Source of the DNA: Doryteuthis pealeii
Lineage: Eukaryota > Mollusca > Cephalopoda > Myopsida > Loliginidae
DNA length: 64,000 bases
Direction of reading: 5' to 3'
Assembly (NCBI GenBank): GCA_023376005.1
Contig: CM042151.1
Coordinates: forward strand, 79,117,307-79,181,306
The notes under the pieces are model-generated. The model did not search any database and was not told the origin of the DNA. It saw nothing but the letters and a program-made list of their open reading frames with translations. Below are positions 34,257 to 43,780 of the stretch, piece by piece; within the stretch, counting starts at the first letter, position 1, and each line of letters starts with the position of its first letter. Position numbers and translations under genes: made by a program.

Positions 34257-34263
<7 letters not shown>

Positions 34264-34299
<36 letters not shown>

Positions 34300-34429
34300 G
34301 ATGTTGTGATTCAGTCTTTTTGGCAGCTGGGGTGTGAAGAGACAAATGGAAATGTAGAACAAATCAAAGACATAAGAAGATACAATTAAGTGTATAAGTA
34401 TATAAGAAGTGTTCTGTGAACCCTAGTAT

Positions 34430-34466
<37 letters not shown>

Positions 34467-34594
34467 TGGATGTTGTGATTCAGTCTTTTTGGCAGCTGGG
34501 GTGTGAAGAGACAAATGGAAATGTAGAACAAATCAAAGACATAAGAAGATACAATTAAGTGTATAAGTATATAAGAAGTGTTCTGTGAACCCTA

Positions 34595-34630
<36 letters not shown>

Positions 34631-34757
34631 GATGTTTGTGATTCAGTCTTTTTGGCAGCTGGGGTGTGAAGAGACAAATGGAAATGTAGAACAAATCAAA
34701 GACATAAGAAGATACAATTAAGTGTATAAGTATATAAGAAGTGTTCTGTGAACCCTA

Positions 34758-34793
<36 letters not shown>

Positions 34794-35042
34794 GATGTTG
34801 TGATTCAGTCTTTTGGCAGCTGGGGTGTGAAGAGACAAATGGAAATGTAGAACAAATCAAAGACATAAGAAGATACAATTAAGTGTATAAGTATATAAGA
34901 AGTGTTCTGTGAACCCTAGTGTATATATATATATATATAATATATATATGTTGGATGTTGTGATTCAGTCTTTTTGGCAGCTGGGGTGTGAAGAGACAAA
35001 TGGAAATGTAGAACAAATCAAAGACATAAGAAGATACAATTT
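34264..35042 (+). repeat. TA-linked tandem array, five copies of a ~160-170-bp unit
   Basis: Each unit is a (TA)n tract followed by tgttggatgttgtgattcag, ttggcagctggggtgtgaag, and ends agtgttctgtgaacccta. Units begin at 34295, 34464, 34626, 34789 and 34949 (periods 169, 162, 163, 160). The unit bodies are nearly identical; length differences come mostly from the TA tract. The same unit end, agtgttctgtgaacccta, lies at 33552-33571 left of the palindrome, showing the palindrome interrupted the array. Confidence 0.95.
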
Positions 35043-35339
35043 CTAAAAAGAATGAAGAAAGTCAGCTGGTATGTAGTATCTGTTGTTCATTTCTTCCTGC
35101 TTCCACAGCTTCATAGACTGAAAGAAAAAGAATAAAAAAACAAAACTACTAATGCTAAAATAAATGTATAAATTCTTTTGGGGTTTTCCTTCCCCATCCG
35201 ACAATTAGCCATCACTGACTTAACAGTTGTCGGTAACAATGCTACAACAGCCACTGGAAGATTTTTAATGCTCATGTTCAAAACAACTGAAAGACTAAAA
35301 TGAGAAACATTCTGACTCACAAACTAAAAATTTTACCAC

Positions 35340-35535
35340 TTATTATTCATACAACTTATTATTTACACTACATTATTCATACCACTAATTATCTATACCA
35401 TTTATTATTCATACTACTTAATATCACCACTTATTATTTATACCACTAATTAATACCACTTATCATTCATACCACTTATTTTCTATACCATTAATTATTT
35501 ACAATACTTATTATTCATACCACATATTCATATAG
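35340..35535. repeat. Degenerate short tandem repeat
   Basis: About ten imperfect units of ataccacttattattc, 15-18 bases each. No gene. Confidence 0.75.
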
Positions 35536-35594
35536 AAATAAAGACTTCTTGATAATTGTGATCCTACCTAAAAAAAAAAATGTAAAAAAGGGCA

Positions 35595-35905
35595 GGTACT
35601 CTTTGCAGAGTTCCATCCCAGCCTCTTACCTCAAAATTCGCTAGCCAGTGGCAGCTGAAAAAAAAACACCAGCTACGATTGAACTCCATAGCCGAAGCAG
35701 TGTCACTTGTAAAAAAGAAACTATGGCTAGGGTCAGGGTTAGGGTTGGGGTTGGGGTTTAGGATTAATTTAGGGAAAATAAATAAATAATTTGGGCTCTG
35801 TTTTTTCTGAAAAAACAGGACCCACAAATGTTGTAATAAAACAGTTAATTTTATCCAGCGGGGTTTACGGTTAGGGCTAGACCGACACTCTACTGACTGA
35901 GCTAT
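35595..35905. mobile_element. TFB element copy 3 (left half) and a SINE head remnant
   Basis: Starts ggtactctttgcagag, carries cagctacgattgaactcc and ggtcagggttagggttgggg (telomere-like), then cccacaaatgttgtaataaa; the right arm is missing. At 35866-35905 the minus strand shows atagctcagtcagtagagtg, an A-box, so a tRNA-derived SINE has truncated the element. Confidence 0.75.
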
Positions 35906-36319
35906 TTCATTAAAATTGGGTAATTCCCTGATTTTGGGTAAATGTTTTGAAATTTTTTTTTTATTACCTACCTTGATTAATAGTGCACATACCTATATAT
36001 AAATAAGGAAAATATAATGAATAAAAAAATAATGCTCTTGCTCAACATGAAGTTGTAAACCATCAATATGACTTTGTAGGCCCCAACAACCCCACAGTCC
36101 AAGGCAGTAGGTTACTTTACAAGTTAAATTCCATGGGATTACAGGAACAAACAAGGCACTTTTCGGCACTCACCTTCATAGTTGGGGCAGGGATTAAAGT
36201 AGCAAGCGGATGAACTATAGCAAGTTGTAGACATGGCTTTTTAAATATATATGTTAGGTAAAAAAATTAAACAAATAACTGAAACTTACTCTTATCTGAA
36301 TGGTGAATGAAAGTATTAT

Positions 36320-36560
36320 ATATTTACCAATTCCCCCACACGAGTAGGATGTAACACAAGGTCATTTTTTAAGCAGAGTTTAATAGGTTTGAATCCAGAG
36401 TTTTCCTTCTCCGAGACTGGTTGCCTAACCAAGGCTAAAAAGTCCATCCTGCCCTACTATTATATAGCTGAATGTATACCTTTCCAAAAGGTATTAGCGC
36501 TATGTGAAATGCAAACAGTCTCATCGTTTGAACTAAGTTGATGAGTCCATTTCCTATGAA
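36320..36560 (-). mobile_element. R2 SINE, copy 3
   Basis: Shares cacacgagtaggatgtaaca, ggtttgaatccagagttttc and ggtattagcgctatgtgaaa with the other R2 copies. The tRNA-like end is partly deleted. Flanking 35906-36319 and 36561-36950 show no gene. Confidence 0.75.
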
Positions 36561-36950
36561 TATAAGTATTATATTTCTATATAATTTGTTTGTAAATTAC
36601 TACAGTAGGTACCAAATGTTCTTCAGAATACATTGTTCGTTTCTACCATAATTATTTTTATCTAAGATACACTTTTTTTTCCAGATTTTTAAGCCTAAAG
36701 ATTAGGGGTGAATATTATATGTGCAAAATAATATTAACTTTTTTTCCAGCTACATGTGACCATATTCAGGATAACATGACTGAAAGTAAGTTATATCTAT
36801 GGTTCAATTTAATTAATATGTAACAATCACTTCTATTTTATGTCATAACAAAGAAATAGCCTCTAGCTACTGGAAAGTGAGTTTGTTTATAATTGTTTTT
36901 CCTAGTGAGAGCTTATTTTTGCTGCAAGCATCTTGAATTTTGTATGTATA

Positions 36951-37088
36951 TAGGGTGTCCAAAAATAATGTATACACTCTTTTTTTGTATTCTTTCTCTT
37001 GTATCAATCTTATTTACAAGTCAAAATAGATAAATTGAATAAGTTATAATAATTCAAAGAGTGTATACATTATTTTGGGACACCCTGT
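36951..37088. mobile_element. Short mariner-type MITE (138 bp)
   Basis: tagggtgtccaaaaataatg at the left and cattattttgggacacccta-like at the right are inverted ends of about 30 bases (shared gtatacactcttt). AT-rich centre, no coding. It lies 65 bases before the LTR element. Confidence 0.9.
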
Positions 37089-37148
37089 ATGTCTGTGCTT
37101 TTGGTCTAAATACTGTGTAAATTTTATGCATCAAAACATCATGTAAAC

Positions 37149-37153
37149 CATAT
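37149..37153. repeat. Target-site duplication, left (CATAT)
   Basis: Five bases CATAT abut the 5' LTR; the same five are at 41410-41414. Five-base duplications are usual for Ty3/Gypsy and BEL integrases. Confidence 0.9.
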
Positions 37154-37419
37154 TGTAATGAACAAGCTTACTTACCTCCGGCAAAACGCATCTGCTTAGC
37201 TTGTCAGGTTCTGCCTGAATTTAGCTGAAGAAGCATGGTCGCCGTTGACGAGCGAATTTGTAAGGTGTGGTCTCGTTATGTCTCGTTCGTGGCATGAGCA
37301 TGGCCTATGCAAATTACGCCTACGATATAAAAGGAGCTCATTCATTTGCCAAGGCGGCAGCAAACTAGTCACGTAGAACGAGGTGTGAGAGAGTGAAGTT
37401 ACTGCTACGAGAAGACACA
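37154..37419 (+). repeat. 5' LTR (266 bp)
   Basis: Starts TGTAATG and ends ACACA. It contains a TATA box TATAAAAG (37326-37333), so transcription probably starts near 37355-37360. Identical by eye to the 3' LTR. Confidence 0.95.
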
Positions 37420-37428
37420 AGCTATTTT

Positions 37429-37445
37429 TGGCTACTACTCCATGA
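37429..37445 (+). promoter_or_regulatory. Possible primer-binding site
   Basis: TGGCTACTACTCC begins with TGG, the complement of a tRNA CCA end, nine bases after the LTR. The matching tRNA is not identified. It overlaps the gag ATG (37442), leaving an unusually short leader. Confidence 0.35.
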
Positions 37446-38197
37446 TGAACGGTTTCGATGTGAAATTGATACCCGAGTTTGATGGATCCCCCACTGGTCC
37501 GTCTATTGTTGAATGGTTTGAAAAAGCGGAGCGTGTTTGCAGGCTGTCCAAGATAAAGGTGCCAGCAGAAGTTATCCCATTGAGATTGACGGGAGGTGCT
37601 TACACAGTATACCAACAACTCAAGGATGATGCGGACTTAGACGAGATAAAACATGCTCTGTACACAGCATTCGGCATGGATGAATCTTTTGCTTGGAGGC
37701 AATTCATTGGACGACGACTCAACCCAGGTGAAACTGTTGACGTGTACCTGGCTGATTTACGGAGGCTGTCGGTAGCATTTGGAGGCGTAAGCGACCGAGT
37801 ACTTGGATGTGCATTCATGGAAGGACTGCCTGAGGACGTCAGCCGGCTCATGCGAGCATCATCAAAACCGGGAGAGATGGGTATTGACCAGCAGCTTGCC
37901 AGGGCCCGTGCCATTGTAAAGGAGGCTGAACACGCTGTAGCAGCTGCAAGGGTAGAGCAAACGCCATCTAAATCGGAAGGTGCTGCTGATGATTTCCGTG
38001 GTCTAAAGTGCTACAAGTGTGGGGGTCCTAATCACTTCTCCCGGGAGTGCCGGAGTCAGAGTAATGCAGGAGGTACAAGTCGGAACAAACCGCGTTGCTA
38101 CCGCTGCAACAAACAGGGGCACATTGCACGCAATTGTCCGGGAAACGGGTCTGGGGACAAGGTACTGTCGCCACCCTTGTTCCCTTCCAGTCAGTGA
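37442..38197 (+). CDS. gag: Gag polyprotein of the LTR element (251 aa)
   Basis: Structural protein that packages element RNA in cytoplasmic particles. The first ~180 residues resemble retrotransposon capsid regions (WRQFIGRRLNPGETVDVYL, typical of the Gag capsid C-terminal part). Two CCHC zinc knuckles follow: C190-x2-C-x4-H-x4-C (CYKCGGPNHFSREC) and CYRCNKQGHIARNC at residues 219-232. The ATG at 37442 is followed by a second ATG codon. The frame ends at TGA 38195-38197, overlapping the protease frame by about 100 bases, and the ribosome is expected to slip at 38140-38146. The frame is intact. Confidence 0.93.
   Translation: MMNGFDVKLIPEFDGSPTGPSIVEWFEKAERVCRLSKIKVPAEVIPLRLTGGAYTVYQQLKDDADLDEIKHALYTAFGMDESFAWRQFIGRRLNPGETVDVYLADLRRLSVAFGGVSDRVLGCAFMEGLPEDVSRLMRASSKPGEMGIDQQLARARAIVKEAEHAVAAARVEQTPSKSEGAADDFRGLKCYKCGGPNHFSRECRSQSNAGGTSRNKPRCYRCNKQGHIARNCPGNGSGDKVLSPPLFPSSQ
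38140..38184 (+). promoter_or_regulatory. -1 ribosomal frameshift signal between gag and pro
   Basis: Slippery heptamer G GGA AAC at 38140-38146 lies in the correct phase of gag (GGA is codon 234) immediately after the second zinc knuckle. A -1 slip enters the frame that encodes the protease. After a six-base spacer comes a ten-pair stem, GGGGACAAGG (38153-38162) with CCTTGTTCCC (38175-38184), with one G-U pair and a 12-base loop. The loop ACTG could pair with CAGT at 38188-38191 as a weak pseudoknot. This matches the classical retroviral design. Confidence 0.85.
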
Positions 38198-38784
38198 ATG
38201 CGGCTTTGCCAGTGGTCAGCATACGTGTGGATGGCATACGGTGTTCGGCTCTAGTAGATACGGGATGTTCCCGCACTATAATTAGTGCAAATCGCTGTCG
38301 GGCCTGGACTAGGCGACATATGGTGATTAGGACAATCGACGGGACGTCCCAGGCGTGCTGTGGAGTTGGAATTGTTGCGATTCTTACGGAAAAAGGTGAC
38401 TGTGCTGAGGTTGACGCTCTAGTAGTGCACGACAAGCCTCTTGGATACGATCTGCTACTCGGAATCGACGCTATACGTGCACTAGGCGGCATGGAGATCG
38501 GGCCTACTGGAGAAGTGCGGCTCGGGGGTAAACGCGAATCGTGTGCAGCTATCACGATCGATGAACAAGATTTCTTTGTTGATTTTGACCACAAGAAGAA
38601 GGCTTGGATGGCGAGGTGGAAGTGGACAGGGAACGAGGCACCAGATCGACTGCATAACACCATCGCAGAGTATACAGTGTCCGATAAAAGTAGAGCTGCA
38701 TATGAGACTGAATTGGGGACATGGATCGCGAATGGCTGGCTGATACCATATCCCCAAAAACGACTGGGCCCCCTAGGGGATTGA
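38146..38784 (+). pseudogene. pol: Pol segment 1: aspartic protease to RT start
   Basis: Frame entered by the -1 slip. The retropepsin active site DTG is at 38257-38265 (ALVDTGCSRTIIS) and the second strand motif LLLGIDAIRALGG follows about 65 residues later, both as in retroviral-type proteases. The frame goes on into the RT leader (ELGTWIANGWLIPYP) and then runs into a stop at 38782-38784. Homology clearly continues in another frame, so a one-base loss in the C run at 38769-38773 is likely. It may be a real mutation or a homopolymer sequencing error. Confidence 0.85.
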
Positions 38785-41189
38785 TCCCATTGATGGCCGT
38801 CACGCAACCCACCAAGGCTAAGGTACGGCCAGTGATGGATTATAGAGAGGTGAACAGATATGTGGACGCCTTCACCGCAAACGCGGATGTGTGTGCCGAA
38901 AAAATGAGGGAATGGTGACGGCAGGGAGCCAATGTGGCATTGCTTGATTTACGGAAGGCGTATCTTCAAATACGGATCGATGAATCGCTGTGGCCATTTC
39001 AATCAGTCATCGTCAAAGGAAGGAGATACTGCTTGACGCGTCTTGGGTTTGGCCTTAATGTGGCGCCCCTAATTATGAAAGCCATTGTCAAGACAGTGTT
39101 GGAACAAGATGAGCTGATGATGAGAGCTACGTCAGCGTATGTTGACGACATATACGTTAACGAGGACATACTGTCAGCTGACGAAGTCAAGAGCAGGCTG
39201 GAATCCTTCGGTCTGGCTAGCAAGGACCCTGCTCGATTGAAAGATGGAACCCTCGTACTGGGACTTAAGGTCTGGGGGGAGCACAACACACTGAGATGGA
39301 AGCGTGGGAGCGTAATTCCAGAACTCCCTGTTCCACTGACGCGACGCTCAGTATTTTCAACATGCGGGAAGCTGGTGGGACATTTTCCTGTTTGCGGGTG
39401 GCTCCGTGCAGCCACAGGAACGATAAAGAGATGGGCGAGTATGGTGACACATGGATGGTCAGATGCTGTGAAGGATGCCCCTCTCAAGACCATGATGGTT
39501 GAAGTACTGACCAGAGTACACCAAGACGACCCCGCCCGAGGGAATTGGTGCGTGGCAGGGAAAGAAATAAACGTGTGGGGTGATGCAAGCTCCCTGGCGA
39601 TGGGCGTGGTGCTAGAAAGCCGAGGTACTATTTTAGAAGATGCATGCTGGCTTCGACCGACGGACGATGTTCAGCATATTAACCTGGCAGAATTGGATGC
39701 CATGCTGAAAGGTGTTAACCTCGCATTACAGTGGCAAGCCAAGGTGGTGCACCTGTACACAGATTCGTTGTGTGTATACCACTGGCTGACGAACACCCTG
39801 ACAGGTAAAACCAGAGTGAGGACGAAAGTCGCGAGTGAGATGCTCGTGCGCAGACGATTGTCGACGCTCCAGAAAATAATTGAGGAGTACGGTCTGGTAG
39901 CCGACGTCAAACTGACCACGTCGGAGAGAAATTTGGCTGACAAGTTGACTAGAGTGCCAAAGAGATGGCTTAATATGCTGAAGGAAGGAGCAGAACCACC
40001 AACGTGCGCCACCCTGATGGGCCAGTTAACCAACGAGGAGATCCGCGCCATACATAAAAAGAGCGGACACCCTGGCGTTCGGCGCACAACTTACTTCGTC
40101 CGAAGAGTGTGTTCCGCAATCACCAAGTCAATGGTCAGGACGGCCATACGAAACTGTGAGGAGTGTTGTACGTTGGACCCTGCCCCAATACGGTGGAAGA
40201 AGGGTAAACTCGAGGTGGACCAGAACTGGTGGCGATTGGGCATGGATGTAACCCACTACGACGGCAGTCATTTCCTATCATTGACAGATTGTGGCCCAAC
40301 ACGTTTCACCGTGTGGCACCCACTAGTGCGCCAGGATGCATTGTCAGTTATACGACAACTGAAATCTGTCTTTTGTGAGCGCGGTGCCCCCGTTGAGATA
40401 CTGACAGACAACGCCCCGACTTTCTGCAGTCGAGACTTTCGGGACTTCGCAGCGGAATGGGGAGTGCGAGTGCGGTACAGAGGCGCATACACCCCGGAGG
40501 GTAACGGGATAGCAGAACGGTGTCACCGCACCGTTAAAAGAATAGCAGCCAGGACGCAGTGCTCCATCCAGGAGGCTGTGTACTGGTACAACGTCACACC
40601 CAGAGACGATATAACAATGTCAACTGCGCCAGCCAACGGTATATACAGTTACGAGCAGCAGATAAAGGGGATAGACAAAGTGTCGGAGATTCCGAGAGAT
40701 ACGAAGGAACCGTATAAGATAGGTGATCTCGTCTGGGTCAAACCCCCAAACGTACGATGCACCACCAGATTTGGTAGAGGACGAGTTGACGGAATGATCA
40801 GCTCGCACACCGTCCAGGTCAATGGCGTGCCACGCCATGTGAGGGATCTTCGCCCACGGCGAGAATCTACTGCTTCGGAAGAAAGCCATCAAGAAATGTC
40901 CTCTAGCAGTGAATCGGAGACACCAATGCTGTACGTGAGGCGGTCAGAAGACTCACTTCCTGGATTAGAAGATGCAGAGACAGACCCAGACGACAGCAGT
41001 GATGACACCGGGAATGACTCTGATCCGCACGATATCGACGCGGAAATGTTGCCACCTGAGGAGCCCCCTCCTCTCCGAAGAAGTACTCGTCGAAGGCGGT
41101 CGCCCCCTCACTGCCATGTGTGTGATCATGAGATCAGGGGGAGTGTAATGAACAAGCTTACTTACCTCCGGCAAAACGCATCTGCTTAG
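38770..41189 (+). pseudogene. pol: Pol segment 2: reverse transcriptase, RNase H, integrase
   Basis: RT begins GLIPLMAV...VRPVMDYREVN, is broken by TGA at 38916-38918, and continues with LDLRKAYLQIR and the catalytic YVDD (39138-39149). RNase H shows D (39582), E (39690) and D (39762, YTDSL). Integrase has H-x4-H-x28-C-x2-C (40053-40166), then catalytic D (40245), D (40407) and E (40515) with exact D-x53-D-x35-E spacing. The C-terminus is acidic, then basic (RRSTRRRR), without a chromodomain. The frame runs 46 bases into the 3' LTR. The integrase region is intact; full-length Pol cannot be made without readthrough and frame correction. Confidence 0.9.
41136..41143 (+). promoter_or_regulatory. 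Polypurine tract
   Basis: AGGGGGAG ends directly at the first base of the 3' LTR, the usual plus-strand primer position. It lies inside the pol frame. Confidence 0.8.
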
Positions 41190-41409
41190 CTTGTCAGGTT
41201 CTGCCTGAATTTAGCTGAAGAAGCATGGTCGCCGTTGACGAGCGAATTTGTAAGGTGTGGTCTCGTTATGTCTCGTTCGTGGCATGAGCATGGCCTATGC
41301 AAATTACGCCTACGATATAAAAGGAGCTCATTCATTTGCCAAGGCGGCAGCAAACTAGTCACGTAGAACGAGGTGTGAGAGAGTGAAGTTACTGCTACGA
41401 GAAGACACA
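41144..41409 (+). repeat. 3' LTR (266 bp)
   Basis: Identical to 37154-37419. Followed by CATAT (41410-41414), the right target duplication. Confidence 0.95.
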
Positions 41410-41414
41410 CATAT

Positions 41415-41714
41415 AAATTCTTATTTTTAATTCATATGAAGTGGATGATGTCAAGGTGTCTAGACTGCTGTTCACACAAGATTGTGCAAGTACAGTGCCC
41501 CACAAAGTCCATGGATCTATTTCTGTGAGACATTTTCGTCTTTTCAAAACCGAAAACTGCTCTAAAACTTTAATGTCAAATTTAGGTTAAATTCAGCTGC
41601 TACACATTAAGTGCATATGATACGAGATATGTTTTTTTCCAGAAATACATAGCTTGAAATTAGGGGTGCGTATTATACACAGGTGCATCTTATTCTGTAT
41701 CTCTATGTCATTTT
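41415..41714. other. Non-coding DNA
   Basis: Resumes the host sequence interrupted at 37153. No gene seen. Confidence 0.4.
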
Positions 41715-41935
41715 TAATTGGTTCGATTTTATGACATGCCAGCCTTGAGTTCTTTTATGCAGAAGATGTTTTTGTTTTATCCATTCTTATTTGGTATTCA
41801 ATTTTTATTTTACTAATTTTTAAAAACATTTTTTAAAACTCCATTTTTTATCTAGATGAGACCCTAAAATGTACTTCAACTCTGAGTCAGAGTGAACCTG
41901 TGAGTAATGGCAATGAAGAGGTATTCCTGTATACA
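41715..41935 (-). repeat. R1 dispersed repeat fragment
   Basis: gattttatgacatgccagcc, tttttatctagatgagaccc, and the ctctgagtcagagtgaac block in R1 reverse order. Confidence 0.8.
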
Positions 41936-42147
41936 TATAATATATATATAATCTGTATATATAATCTGAAAAATTATTTTTTTAAAAAGCCATAACTAAA
42001 AAAAAGCAATTAACTTTCTGAGAAATAATAATATTTATTAAGAATAAAATTTCTATTCAACTGTTAAAATTTTAGACTGCTGGTCAGTAACAAATAAACT
42101 AAGAAATGATTATCACAGAATAGACAACTTTTTGTATTGCAAAAATG

Positions 42148-43780
42148 TCATAAAGATAATTTCTCCTTCGTATGTGTAAGTATGTGTTTTTGCAAATATG
42201 AATGAGATGAAAAAGCAGATCCACACAATTCACAAGCATATGGTTTCTCTCCAGTGTGTGTTCGTTTGTGTACTTTTAAAGCTGAACTCACTGAATATGC
42301 ATGTCCACAAACCTCACAGAGATATGGTTTTTCTCCAGTATGTATTCGTGTATGTTTCCGCAAAGTTGACTTATCTGAACATGCATATCCGCAAACCTCA
42401 CAATTATATGGCTTCTCTCCAGTATGTGTTCGTATATGTTTCTGCAAAGAAGACTTCTCTGAGCATGCATATCCACAAATATCACAAGAAAATTGTTTCT
42501 CACCAGTGTGTGTTCGCACATGTCGTTGTAGAGCTACAGTGTATGAAAATGAAGATCCACATATTTCACAAGAATATGGTTTCTCTCCAGTATGTGCTCG
42601 CATGTGTGTTTTTAAACCTGAATTTTGTGAAAAAGCAGCTCCACAAACATCACAAGAATATGGCTTTTCACCAGTGTGTGTTCGTTTGTGTGACTGTAAA
42701 TCTGTGTTCTGCAAAAATGTATGTCCACAAATGCTGCAAGCAAATGGTTTCTCTCCAGTGTGTATTTCGTTCATGTGTTCTTAAAGTTGATCTCGCAGCA
42801 CATGTGTATCCACAAACATTACAAGAATATGGCTTTTCACCTGTGTGTGTCCGTTTGTGTGCTTGTAAATTTGATTTCTGTGAAAATGAGTGTTCACAAA
42901 TATTGCAAGAATATGGTTTTTCCCCAGTGTGTATTCGTTCATGTGTTTTCAATGTTAATCTCTGAGCACAGCTATATCCACAAACATTACAGGAATATGG
43001 TTTCTCTCCTGTATGTTTTCTCATGTGCATCTTCAAATTTGATTTTCTTGAAAATGAAAATCCACAAACCTCACATGAAAATGGTTTCTCTCCAGAGTGT
43101 GTACGCTCATGTATTTTTAAAGTTGAAATGACTAAACATGCATATCCACAAACCTCACAACGATATGGTTTCTCTCCAGTGTGTGTTCGCATATGTTGTT
43201 GCAGAGCTGCATTGTATGAAAATAAAGATCCACAAACTTCACATGAATAGGGTTTCTCTCCTGTGTGTGTCCGCATGTGATCTTTTAAATAGGAACTTTT
43301 TGAAAAAGCAGCTTCACAAATATCACAAGAGTATGGCTTTTCACCTGTGTGTGTTCGTTTGTGTGCTTGTAAATTTGAATTCTTTGAAAATGCATGTCCG
43401 CAAATATTGCAAGCATATGGCTTCTCACCAGTGTGTATCCGTTCATGTGATCTCAAAGATGATCTCTCAGCACAAGTATATGCACAAACATTGCATGAAT
43501 ATGGTTTCTCTCCAGTGTGTGTTCTTATATGCGTTTTCAAATTTGAATTCCTTGAAAATGAAAATCCACAAACCTCACAAGTGAATGGTTTCTCTCCAGT
43601 GTGTGTCCGCATGTGGTCAACTAAAGTTGAATTCCGTGTGAAGGTAGAACTACAAATGTCACAAGTGTATCTTTTTGTTTTTGTGTGGGTTTGCATGTGG
43701 GTTTTTAATGTTGAATCACAGGTAAATGTAGATCCACAAATTTCACAAAAATGTGTACTCTCTCCAGTCAATTTTTCCAT
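42148..43780 (-). pseudogene. C2H2 zinc-finger gene ZNF-2, 19 fingers, one frameshift
   Basis: ATG at 43780 opens MEKLTGESTHFCEICGSTF. Twelve complete fingers are read in the first frame. In the finger-12 linker one extra A in an AAA run (about 42766-42768; cgaaatacac versus cgaatacac in the sister fingers) shifts the frame, giving a dead end at 42668. The other frame continues without any further defect for seven fingers to HTKEKLSL. One base is the only lesion in 1.63 kb; if it is a sequencing error, the protein is about 543 residues with 19 fingers. Otherwise the expressed product has 12 fingers. Several units carry Cys for the core Phe (YTC, YAC, YSC). Likely a nuclear DNA binder. Confidence 0.9.

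Larger units (their letters stand above)
33652..34263. mobile_element. Palindromic SINE-like element with paired hammerhead ribozymes
   Basis: Two 292-base arms (33652-33943 and 33972-34263) are reverse complements with one mismatch seen by eye, separated by 28 bases. Each arm carries a tRNA-like head (A box TGGCCGAGGCG at 34005-34015, B box GGTTTCGATTTC at 34060-34071 in the right arm), then a hammerhead ribozyme, then a ~120-base tail ending at (TA)n. There is no protein. It sits inside the first TA tract of the tandem array that continues at 34264. The plan (Pol III head plus hammerhead) recalls the schistosome Sm-alpha SINE-like repeats and retrozymes. Confidence 0.85.
37154..41409 (+). 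mobile_element. Complete LTR retrotransposon, Ty3/Gypsy-like (4256 bp)
   Basis: Two identical 266-base LTRs (TG...CA ends), a perfect CATAT duplication, gag, then pro-RT-RNase H-integrase in Ty3/Gypsy order. It is visibly GC-richer than the host DNA around it, which marks it as a foreign-looking, recent insertion. There is no env. Identical LTRs imply very recent integration, yet pol has a frame break and a stop. BEL/Pao shares the domain order; the RPVMDYRE motif favours Ty3/Gypsy, but the clade is unresolved. Confidence 0.95.

Noticed and set aside
34264..35042. CRISPR array
   Set aside because: The repeats are 160-170 bases with TA microsatellite linkers, no unique spacers and no cas genes; eukaryotic tandem array.
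38028..38807. Antisense open frames across gag-pol (also 38999-39493, 39671-40087, 40965-41174)
   Set aside because: Shadows of the GC-richer retrotransposon genes; no domain.
42198..42965. Long open frames antisense to the zinc-finger exons (also at 8770-9717, 19352-19986, 42254-43811 and 54079-54709)
   Set aside because: They are the reverse strand of repeated C2H2 codons, which stay open because of the 84-base finger period. They hold no family of their own.
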